DNA from: an uncultured Paracoccaceae bacterium | GTDB taxonomy: Bacteria; Pseudomonadota; Alphaproteobacteria; Rhodobacterales; Rhodobacteraceae | DNA: 64,000 bases | NCBI GenBank assembly: GCA_947503965.1 | Contig: CANNFU010000001.1 | Coordinates: 558,001 to 622,000, forward strand | Direction: 5' to 3' | In this document: positions 57,328-64,000 of the stretch, piece after piece | Position numbering within the stretch: position 1 is the stretch's first letter | How the letters are laid out: every line of letters begins with the position of its first letter | Made by a program: the position numbers and the translations under genes | Notes under the pieces: model-generated | The model's database searches: none | The model's input: only the letters and a program-made list of their open reading frames with translations | Told to the model about the DNA's origin: nothing

Positions 57328-58151
57328 CAACCAGTTCACCTTTGACGGCCAGCGGACTCTCGGTCGGTTATGGCGACACCACCATCGTCAAAAACATTGA
57401 TCTGGAGATCGCGGCAGGCCAGATCACGGCGCTTGTGGGTCCGAACGGGTGCGGGAAATCGACCTTGCTCAAGGCTTTTGCGCGGATCCTGAAACCCAAA
57501 ACCGGCCATGTGATGCTGCAAGGCCGACCGATCACGTCCTATCCCACGCGCGAGGTGGCGACCCGCCTGGCGATCCTGCCACAGGGGCCGGTTGCCCCCG
57601 AAGGTTTGACCGTCACCGAATTGGTGGCCCAAGGTCGGCTCCCCCACCAGACGCTATTTCGCCAATGGTCGCCTGGTGACCGCGCGGCGGTAGAGCGGGC
57701 TATGGACATGACGGATCTGGCAGAGTTCGCTGACCGCCCTGTCCACAGCCTGTCTGGCGGGCAGCGCCAGCGCTGTTGGCTGGCGATGGTGTTGGCGCAG
57801 GATACGCCACTTCTTTTGCTCGATGAACCGACGACCTTTCTTGACCTCAAGGTGCAGGTGGACTTGATGGCGCTGCTTTCGCGCATCGTGCACGAGGACG
57901 GGCGCACCATGGTTCTTGTCCTGCACGAGTTGAACCTTGCTGCTGCCTTTGCCGATCGCATCGTGATGATGCGCGAAGGAGAGATTGTCGCGGAAGGCGC
58001 CGGCGCAGAGGTCATCTGCCCCGACCAGCTGCGCGCGGTTTTTGATCTCCGGTCCGATGTGATCGCCGATCCTGAAACGGGCCGCCCGGTGTGTCTGCCA
58101 CGCACGCCAGATCATGTGCCAATGCACGCGCTGGCGGCTGCCGCGGAATGA
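57324..58151 (+). CDS. Iron-siderophore-type ABC transporter ATP-binding protein (FecE/FhuC-like)
   Basis: A 275-residue cytosolic ATPase with Walker A (GPNGCGKST), signature SLSGGQRQRCWLAMVLAQ and Walker B (LLLLDEPTTFLDL). The sequence class is that of iron(III)-siderophore, haem or vitamin-B12 importers. It overlaps both neighbours by 4 bp, so it works with the two FecCD permeases that follow. Confidence 0.93.
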   Translation: MTTSSPLTASGLSVGYGDTTIVKNIDLEIAAGQITALVGPNGCGKSTLLKAFARILKPKTGHVMLQGRPITSYPTREVATRLAILPQGPVAPEGLTVTELVAQGRLPHQTLFRQWSPGDRAAVERAMDMTDLAEFADRPVHSLSGGQRQRCWLAMVLAQDTPLLLLDEPTTFLDLKVQVDLMALLSRIVHEDGRTMVLVLHELNLAAAFADRIVMMREGEIVAEGAGAEVICPDQLRAVFDLRSDVIADPETGRPVCLPRTPDHVPMHALAAAAE

Positions 58152-59146
58152 ACGCGACACGCACCATATTTGCCGCTACCGGGTTTTGGCTCTGCCTCGG
58201 GGGGGTCGGGCTGGCGTTTTTGTGGCACATATCCGTCGGCGCAAAGGCGATCCCGCTGGGGGTTGTCTGGCAGGCCATCGCGGCCCCGCAAGTTGGGGTG
58301 TTTGACCATGTGGTCGTCCGCGATCTGCGGATGCCCCGTGCGATCTTTGCGATCAGTGTGGGTGCGGCGCTGTCGGTTGCTGGCGCTTTGATGCAAGGGG
58401 TGACGCGGAACCCGCTGGCGGAACCTGGGATACTGGGCCTGATGGCCGGGGCGACATTTGCGGTGATCATCGGGATTGGCTGGTTCGGGCTGGCAGGTAC
58501 CGCATACGTGCCGTTGTTCGCAGCCATCGGTGCCTTGATCGGTGCGATACTGGTCTGGACTATCGCGAGTGCGGCACCGGGGGGTGCGACGCCGCTGACG
58601 CTGATCCTTTCCGGGGCTGCGGTGGGTGGATTTCTTTATGCGATCGAAAGTGCTGCAATCCTGCTGAACGAAGACACGTTCCGCAATTTCCGGGTCTGGT
58701 TGTCCGGCTCGCTGGCCGGGCGGGACATGCAGACCTATCTTTGGGCGCTGCCGTGGTTCATCGCCGGTTTGATCGCCGCATTGGTGATCGCCCGTCAGGT
58801 CACAGCGCTGGCCATGGGCGAGGAAACGGCCGCAGGGCTTGGCGTGGATACGTTCCGGATCAAGGTTATCGCATTGGGGGCGGTCGTTGTTCTGACGGCG
58901 GCGGCGGTATCGGTCGCCGGGCCGCTTGGGTTTGTCGGACTGGTCATCCCCCATGTGGTGCGCCTGTTCGTGGGATCGGACTACCGTCTGATTGTGCCAT
59001 TCTCGGCGATTGTCGGGGCGGGCTATGTCACGGTGGTCGATATCGCAGCCCGTGTCGTGCTGGCCCCTGTCGAAATCTCGACCGGGATCGTCACCACGAT
59101 GCTGGGTGCGCCAGTGTTCATCTGGCTGGTAAGAGCCAAGCTATGA
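58148..59146 (+). CDS. FecCD-family siderophore permease, first subunit
   Basis: A 332-residue inner-membrane protein with about nine to ten helices. VRDLRMPRAIFAISVGAALS, GALMQGVTRNPLAEPGILGL and GPLGFVGLVIPHVVRL are the conserved FecCD segments that build the pore and contact the ATPase. ATG at 58148 overlaps the ATPase stop by 4 bp. Confidence 0.94.
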   Translation: MNATRTIFAATGFWLCLGGVGLAFLWHISVGAKAIPLGVVWQAIAAPQVGVFDHVVVRDLRMPRAIFAISVGAALSVAGALMQGVTRNPLAEPGILGLMAGATFAVIIGIGWFGLAGTAYVPLFAAIGALIGAILVWTIASAAPGGATPLTLILSGAAVGGFLYAIESAAILLNEDTFRNFRVWLSGSLAGRDMQTYLWALPWFIAGLIAALVIARQVTALAMGEETAAGLGVDTFRIKVIALGAVVVLTAAAVSVAGPLGFVGLVIPHVVRLFVGSDYRLIVPFSAIVGAGYVTVVDIAARVVLAPVEISTGIVTTMLGAPVFIWLVRAKL

Positions 59147-60192
59147 GCATGGCAACGTTAGAAGGCTTTGGCGGACGGCTTGCCCTGCGTGTGCCCTGCC
59201 GCGCCGTTCTGGTAAGCATAAGTCTGGCTGTCGCCATCATCGGTGTGCTGACTTGGAGCCTGATGACCGGGTCTTACCCGCTTGATGGCGTGCAGGTCTG
59301 GGCGACATTGTTTGGCGATCCACCCTCTGACACGGCCTCGACTGTCGTCTGGGAGTTTCGGTTTCCGCGCAGCCTGGTCGCATTTATCGTTGGCGCGTTT
59401 CTGGCGCTTTCAGGGGCCGCACTGCAATATGTCACGCGCAATCCTCTGGCAGATCCCAGTCTTGTGGGGGTTAGCCAAGGTGCGGCTTTGGTTGTCGTTT
59501 CGGTCACAATTCTGGCCCCGGGCATGGGATACTACATGCGGCCAATTCTGGCCTTTGGTGGGTCACTGGCCGTCGCGGCATTGATCCTGCTGGCATCATC
59601 ATCTCAGCGCGGGGGCGAAACGCTGCGCTTTATTCTGATGGGGATCGGGGTCGCGGCGCTGATTTCATCCATGACTTCAGCCTTGCTCACTTACGGTGAT
59701 ATCGACCGCGCGATGTCGGCACTGGGCTGGCTTGCCGGGTCCGTGCATTCGGTTGGCTGGGACGAAGTCCGATGGCTGACAGTGACAGCGATCTTTGTCG
59801 TGCCTGCCTTCATGGCAGCTGCACGCCCCCTTTCGGCGATCCGGTTCGGCGAAGACGTGGCCACGGGTCTTGGCATCCGGGTGCGCATGGCGCGCTGGGG
59901 CTTGATCATCCTGGCTGTTGCACTGGCCGCAACGGCCGTTGCTGCGGTAGGTCCCTTGGGCTTCGTTGGGCTGGTTGCGCCGCATCTTGCCCGTCGTCTG
60001 GCGCATTCCGGTGTCGGTATGCATCTGGTGCTAACCGGATTGACCGGGGCTTTGCTGGTCGGTCTGGCAGATTTCGCAGGGCGCGCCGCATTTGCCCCTG
60101 TTCAGATCCCCGCCGGACTGGTCACCGCGATGATCGGCGTGCCCGTCTTTGTCGCCTTGATCCTCAGAACACAGGCGAGGAGCCAGCTTTGA
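59143..60192 (+). CDS. FecCD-family siderophore permease, second subunit
   Basis: A 349-residue inner-membrane protein homologous to the preceding gene (RFPRSLVAFIVGAFLALSGA, VTRNPLADPSLVGVSQGAAL, GPLGFVGLVAPHLARRL). The two should form a heterodimeric pore. The open frame extends far upstream over the first permease gene, but the ATG at 59143 (ATGA overlap) is the correct start. Confidence 0.94.
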   Translation: MSMATLEGFGGRLALRVPCRAVLVSISLAVAIIGVLTWSLMTGSYPLDGVQVWATLFGDPPSDTASTVVWEFRFPRSLVAFIVGAFLALSGAALQYVTRNPLADPSLVGVSQGAALVVVSVTILAPGMGYYMRPILAFGGSLAVAALILLASSSQRGGETLRFILMGIGVAALISSMTSALLTYGDIDRAMSALGWLAGSVHSVGWDEVRWLTVTAIFVVPAFMAAARPLSAIRFGEDVATGLGIRVRMARWGLIILAVALAATAVAAVGPLGFVGLVAPHLARRLAHSGVGMHLVLTGLTGALLVGLADFAGRAAFAPVQIPAGLVTAMIGVPVFVALILRTQARSQL

Positions 60193-60292
60193 CAGATCAG
60201 ATCAAGACGACAGGGCATCCGAGTAGCCAAATCAACCGCCAGGCAACGCCTTTCCGCGTTACCCAGCCAATCACATGACAAAGGAAGTGAAC

Positions 60293-61270
60293 ATGAAACC
60301 TCTTTACGGGGCCTTTGCTGCCGCTCTTGTTCTTTTTGCCACGCCTGCCCTTGCGCTCGACTGTGATGTTGGCATGCGCGCCTTTAACCATGCAGGCGGT
60401 GAAACCTGCATTCCCGAACAGCCGCAACGCATCATCGGTCTGCATGATCAATCCGTCACCTTGACCCTTGTTGAATTGGGCGCCCCTGTTATCGGCAGCC
60501 ATGGCCGTGTGGATGATAACGAACAGCTTTACATGCGTTCGGTTGATCTTCTCTTTGGTCTTGATTTTGACAGCGGCCAGATCGGTTTTGCCGGCACCTG
60601 GGATCAGATGGATTTTGAAGCGATGGCGGCGATGACCCCCGATCTGATCATTGGTCGTGAATACGATATGGAGACACGCGAAAAATATGAAGCCATCGCG
60701 CCCACGGTTTTCATCGCCGATACGCCGACCGACCCGATGGCCTTTCCACGCGGAATTGCTGATGCGGCGGGCGTCAGCGATACCTATGCCACGCAGCTTG
60801 CGATCTATGAGGCAAATCTTGAACGCGCAAGATTTGCTTTGCCGCAGGTGCAAGGGGCCACCTATTCCAAGATACAGGGGTGGGAGGGCAAGCTTGAAGT
60901 CTACGCAGGCTATGGCGGGTTGACCAAAGTGCTGGCTGATCTGGGTTTTGAGCGCGGCGCCGCTGGTCAGGAAATGGCAGATCGCGGTGTCGTTTGGGGT
61001 GAAGAGGTCAGCGCGGAAATCCTGCCCGAACTTGAGGCGGACTATCTGTTTGACACTTACACGATTGCCTACGGCGACACGCTGGCAGACCCTGCGTTGC
61101 GCCTGAACGACGCTGTGCCTGGATGGTGTGGCTTTCTGACGGCCTGCACCGAAGGCCGCTACATCGTGCTGCCGCGCGAGTATGCGACAGGATTTTCCTT
61201 CACCCAGTTGAACATGCTGTTGCAGATGATCACCACCAACGTGGCCACAAGTGCGGCACCGCAAGGTTAA
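60293..61270 (+). CDS. Periplasmic iron-siderophore-type substrate-binding protein 1
   Basis: A 325-residue exported protein (signal peptide ending ALA-LDC). It has the FecB/FepB-type two-lobe fold: PQRIIGLHDQSVTLTLVELG is the first strand, MAAMTPDLIIG the conserved 'eaIaaLkPDlVi' segment. C24/C39 near the N-terminus and two more cysteines in the C-terminal WCGFLTAC suggest disulfides. AAGGAAG precedes the ATG. It is closely related to proteins 2 and 4 of this locus. The ligand is unknown. Confidence 0.9.
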   Translation: MKPLYGAFAAALVLFATPALALDCDVGMRAFNHAGGETCIPEQPQRIIGLHDQSVTLTLVELGAPVIGSHGRVDDNEQLYMRSVDLLFGLDFDSGQIGFAGTWDQMDFEAMAAMTPDLIIGREYDMETREKYEAIAPTVFIADTPTDPMAFPRGIADAAGVSDTYATQLAIYEANLERARFALPQVQGATYSKIQGWEGKLEVYAGYGGLTKVLADLGFERGAAGQEMADRGVVWGEEVSAEILPELEADYLFDTYTIAYGDTLADPALRLNDAVPGWCGFLTACTEGRYIVLPREYATGFSFTQLNMLLQMITTNVATSAAPQG

Positions 61271-61349
61271 GCCGCCACGAACGCCAACCATTCGGTCAGG
61301 CAGCTATCGCGCCACCCAGCCGTTCCAAACCGTCAAGGAAATTTGGTTT

Positions 61350-62318
61350 ATGAAACATGCACTTATCACTGGCGCGGCACTCGCCACTTTGGCCACGCAA
61401 GCATCGGCAGACTGCAAAGATGATCAGCGCGCTTTCGTCGATGACCGCAACGTCAGCGTTTGCATCCCTGCCGATCCGCAACGGATTGTCACGACAGTGG
61501 ACGAGGCGATTTTTGTCCCACTTTATGAGCTGGGTGTTGTTCCGGTCGGCACGACTGGGTCCACTTTGCCCGACGGCTCGCATTTCATTCGCGGCGGCAT
61601 GAACAATGTCGGCGTCGATTTTGCTACCGCCGATAACGTCGCCTTTATCGGCGACTACGAATTCATGGATTACGAGACGATTGCCGCGTTGAACCCTGAT
61701 CTGATTATCGTCGGGCATTGGGGCGATTGGTTTAACGGGGATATTGAGAAACTGTCGCTGGTTGCACCGACAATCAGCATCAATATCGAAGAACGCACGG
61801 GCTTTGCCACCCACGACTACCTTGCCGATATCACCGGGACCCAAGCGGAACTGGCAGAGGTCAAGGCCCGCTACACCTATCAGATCGAGACATTGCGCAG
61901 CGTGGTGCCCGAAGGAACAACCGCATCCATTTTGGTCCCCGGCGACGGGGAACTCTATGCGTTTCACACCTGGCCCGGGCTTGGTCAAATTTTGCGCGAT
62001 GCCGGTATAGATGCACCGGATATCATCAACGCCATCCCCGAAGGCCAGTCCGACACGTTCTCGGCCGAAGTGTTGGAGCAATTCGATGCGGACTGGGTGT
62101 TTCTTTCTTACGCCAACCAGAACGGCGAAACGCCTGCGGACGCCATTGCCAATATGGACGCATTACTACCGTCCTGGTGCGCGGCACTTACTGCCTGTCA
62201 AGAAGGACGGGTGATCCCGGTCCCCATTGTCGAGGCTGCAAGCTGGTCGCCTGATGCATTCTTCGCCACGACGATGATGCTGATCGGCACGATGGGAAAC
62301 CGACTGAACTACGACTGA
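61350..62318 (+). CDS. Periplasmic iron-siderophore-type substrate-binding protein 2
   Basis: A 322-residue exported protein (signal peptide ending ASA-DCK). It shares with protein 1 the layout C-x4-RAF-x(n)-CIP-x-x-P-x-RI (C22 and C38) and the C-terminal WCAALTACQEG. The conserved AALNPDLIIV segment is present. Identity to protein 1 looks moderate, so the ligand-binding lobe differs. It starts 79 bp after protein 1 with AAGGAA upstream. Confidence 0.88.
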   Translation: MKHALITGAALATLATQASADCKDDQRAFVDDRNVSVCIPADPQRIVTTVDEAIFVPLYELGVVPVGTTGSTLPDGSHFIRGGMNNVGVDFATADNVAFIGDYEFMDYETIAALNPDLIIVGHWGDWFNGDIEKLSLVAPTISINIEERTGFATHDYLADITGTQAELAEVKARYTYQIETLRSVVPEGTTASILVPGDGELYAFHTWPGLGQILRDAGIDAPDIINAIPEGQSDTFSAEVLEQFDADWVFLSYANQNGETPADAIANMDALLPSWCAALTACQEGRVIPVPIVEAASWSPDAFFATTMMLIGTMGNRLNYD

Positions 62319-62385
62319 TCAGAAGTGCAAGCCAGCCTCGGCCCGGGGCAAGCCAGCATCATGCACCGATGCGAAAGGACGCGCT

Positions 62386-63348
62386 TTGAAACATCTCAAG
62401 TTAGTTTTGGCAACGTTAGTGATAATGGTGTCTCCTGCTTTTGCGCAGGAATACCCTGTGACAATCGAACATAGGTTCGGCACCACAGTCATCGAGGCGG
62501 CGCCGACGCGTGTGGCCAGTGTGGACTATAACGGTGCGGATAACCTGCTGGCCCTTGGTATTCAGCCCGTCGCGATCCGGTACTGGTATGGCGATGCCGA
62601 AAACGGGCTATGGCCTTGGGCACAATCGTTGCTGTCATCCGACCCGGAGGTCCTGCGAGGCGATCTGAACTTTGAGCAGATTGCGGCATCTGAACCCGAT
62701 GTCATCCTGGCCATCTGGTCGGGTATCACCCCGGACGAATATGACCAACTGTCCAAGATTGCACCTGTTGTTGCCGTGCCGAAAGGCGTGGGCGATTATG
62801 CATTGCCGTGGGATCAGCTTGCGCTGATCGCTGGCGAAGCAACGGGCAAGCTGGGAGAGGCTGAAACGCTGGTCGCAGACCTGCGCGCAGATATTGCCGC
62901 GATGGCCGCGCGCAACCCTGAGTGGCAAGGTCTGACTGCCGCTGTCGCATATTACTGGAACGACATGCTGGGCGTCTACGCAGGCAACGATATTCGGCCC
63001 TTGTTGCTGTCCAACCTTGGGTTTCGTGTCCCTGATCAAGTCACCGAAGCCACGCCAAGCGGGGAGTTTGCCCTTACGTTCTCAGAGGAAGAGTTGGACA
63101 TCATTGATGCCGACGTTCTGATTTGGGTCACGAATGGCAACCAAGACCAACGCAACAAGATCGAAGGCCTTGCCCTGCGTCCGGCACTCACGGCGTTCCA
63201 GGAAGGGCGAGAAGTGTTCACAGACGATGTTCTGACGGCGGCGTTCAGCCATGGCTCCCTGCTCAGCCTGCCCTTTGCGCTTGCGCAGCTTGAACCAAAG
63301 ATCAACGCCGCAATCGACGGTGATACGGCGACAGAAGTTTCAGAATAA
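62386..63348 (+). CDS. Periplasmic iron-siderophore-type substrate-binding protein 3
   Basis: A 320-residue exported protein starting with TTG at 62386, with AAAGGA upstream (signal peptide ending AFA-QEY). It belongs to a different branch of the same family, closer to FecB/FhuD types: VTIEHRFGTTVIEAAPTRVA and ASEPDVILAIWSG are visible, and the paired N-terminal cysteines of proteins 1, 2 and 4 are missing. It may bind another chelate. Confidence 0.88.
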   Translation: MKHLKLVLATLVIMVSPAFAQEYPVTIEHRFGTTVIEAAPTRVASVDYNGADNLLALGIQPVAIRYWYGDAENGLWPWAQSLLSSDPEVLRGDLNFEQIAASEPDVILAIWSGITPDEYDQLSKIAPVVAVPKGVGDYALPWDQLALIAGEATGKLGEAETLVADLRADIAAMAARNPEWQGLTAAVAYYWNDMLGVYAGNDIRPLLLSNLGFRVPDQVTEATPSGEFALTFSEEELDIIDADVLIWVTNGNQDQRNKIEGLALRPALTAFQEGREVFTDDVLTAAFSHGSLLSLPFALAQLEPKINAAIDGDTATEVSE

Positions 63349-63379
63349 CTCACCATTTTCACACCCAAAGGACGACACG

Positions 63380-64000
63380 ATGAAATCCCTCATCAAGATC
63401 ACTGCCTTTATCCTACTCACCGCAACCCCCGCCGCTGCACTTGATTGCGCGGACGGCTTTCGTGCGTTCGCCCATGCAGCCGGTGAAGACTGTATTCCTG
63501 CAAACCCGGAACGTATCGTCACCCTGCAGGACCAGAACGGCCTGTTGCCACTGTTGGAACTGGGCGTCACACCCGTTGGCAGCGCGGGCCATATTACCGA
63601 GGATGGCCCGGTGTTCCGCAGGTTGCGCAGCTTTGATGCGACGGACGTCGCTTTCATCGGATCATACCGCGAACCGGATGTCGAAGCCGTTGCCGCCCTT
63701 GTCCCTGATCTGATCATCGCAACCCCTTGGCCTGAAGGCGCCTATGAAACCTATAGCCGCATCGCACCAACCATCATAATCGACATGTTCAGTCAGCCGA
63801 TGGACGCAACCCTGCTGCAATTCGCTGACGCGGTGGGCCGTATGGACGAGGCAAAGGTACTTCAGGCCCAATTTGAAGCGGAAATCGCGACAATCCGGCA
63901 AGAGATCGACGATGTACTACCTCAAACGACTGTCTCTTTCGTCGAATATTGGGACAATACGATCTCGGGCGTTCCGAACAAACAGTCTCTCAGCCTCGCC
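63380..64000 (+). CDS. Periplasmic iron-siderophore-type substrate-binding protein 4 (cut by window end)
   Basis: The first 207 residues are visible and the gene continues past the window. Signal peptide ends AAA-LDC. C23 and C38, RAFAHAAGEDCIPANPERIV and AALVPDLIIA closely match protein 1, so it is probably a tandem duplicate. AAAGGA lies before the ATG. Confidence 0.9.
   Translation, partial: MKSLIKITAFILLTATPAAALDCADGFRAFAHAAGEDCIPANPERIVTLQDQNGLLPLLELGVTPVGSAGHITEDGPVFRRLRSFDATDVAFIGSYREPDVEAVAALVPDLIIATPWPEGAYETYSRIAPTIIIDMFSQPMDATLLQFADAVGRMDEAKVLQAQFEAEIATIRQEIDDVLPQTTVSFVEYWDNTISGVPNKQSLSLA

Noticed and set aside
55384..57339. 651-codon open frame antisense to the ABC half-transporter
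   Set aside because: Shadow of a certain gene; only its last ~60 codons lie outside it and they match nothing I recognise.

Overview
This 64 kb window is a high-GC alphaproteobacterial chromosome segment, most probably from a marine Rhodobacteraceae (Roseobacter-group) bacterium. The evidence is the combination of ethylmalonyl-CoA pathway genes (ccr, ecm, mch, an mcl2-type gene), a luxRI pair, the sdh and mdh/suc operon architecture, a TIGR02300-family acidic protein and a perfect FnrL-type box. All calls come from reading the sequence and from knowledge of the families. No database search was run.

Layout. 1-2.8 kb (minus): a truncated RecD-like helicase, luxI, luxR and a small ORF overlapping luxR. 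3-8 kb: ccr, a PlsB-like acyltransferase and ecm. 8-11 kb: an H-NS-like protein, deoD, an aldo/keto reductase and a DUF1989 protein. 11.1-21.6 kb (minus): a four-gene operon with overlapping gene ends. It encodes a giant multicopper oxidase of about 2380 residues, a secreted beta-propeller-like protein, a SCO-type copper protein and a c-type cytochrome. Divergent from it, at 21.7-24.5 kb, is a fused trypsin-like/papain-like protease. 24.6-30.3 kb (minus): the sdhCDAB operon, with two lipoprotein genes and a methyltransferase-glycosyltransferase gene inside it. 31.6-34.2 kb (minus): mch, DUF1737, nnrU and the mcl2-type gene. 35.7-52 kb: mdh, sucC, sucD, sucA, sucB and lpd, with many accessory genes, gene fragments and palindromic elements between them. 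52-55 kb: a TerB-like membrane protein, a GntR/FCD regulator, a YgjP-like metallopeptidase, the TIGR02300 protein and tRNA-Ala(GGC). 55.6-64 kb: an iron-siderophore-type ABC uptake locus with four consecutive substrate-binding protein genes, the last cut by the window edge.

How it fits together. Acetyl-CoA assimilation (ethylmalonyl-CoA pathway) feeds glyoxylate, malate and succinyl-CoA into a TCA cycle whose sdh, mdh, suc and lpd genes lie in the same window. The 10-bp palindrome TGTGATCACA occurs as a pair with exactly 21-bp spacing upstream of sdhC, as an identically spaced pair upstream of sucC, and once just before the start of the GntR regulator. This suggests an autoregulated TCA-cycle regulon contained in the window.

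The strongest candidate for a little-described system is the giant multicopper oxidase operon. Its copper motifs are complete but in permuted order, and dedicated copper-loading and electron-transfer partners are encoded in the same transcript. An extracytoplasmic metal oxidase, for example for Mn(II), is a reasonable but unproven role. The second notable feature is the number of foreign or degenerate genes in the suc and sdh operons, including a 27-codon remnant of a second sucA 5-prime end.
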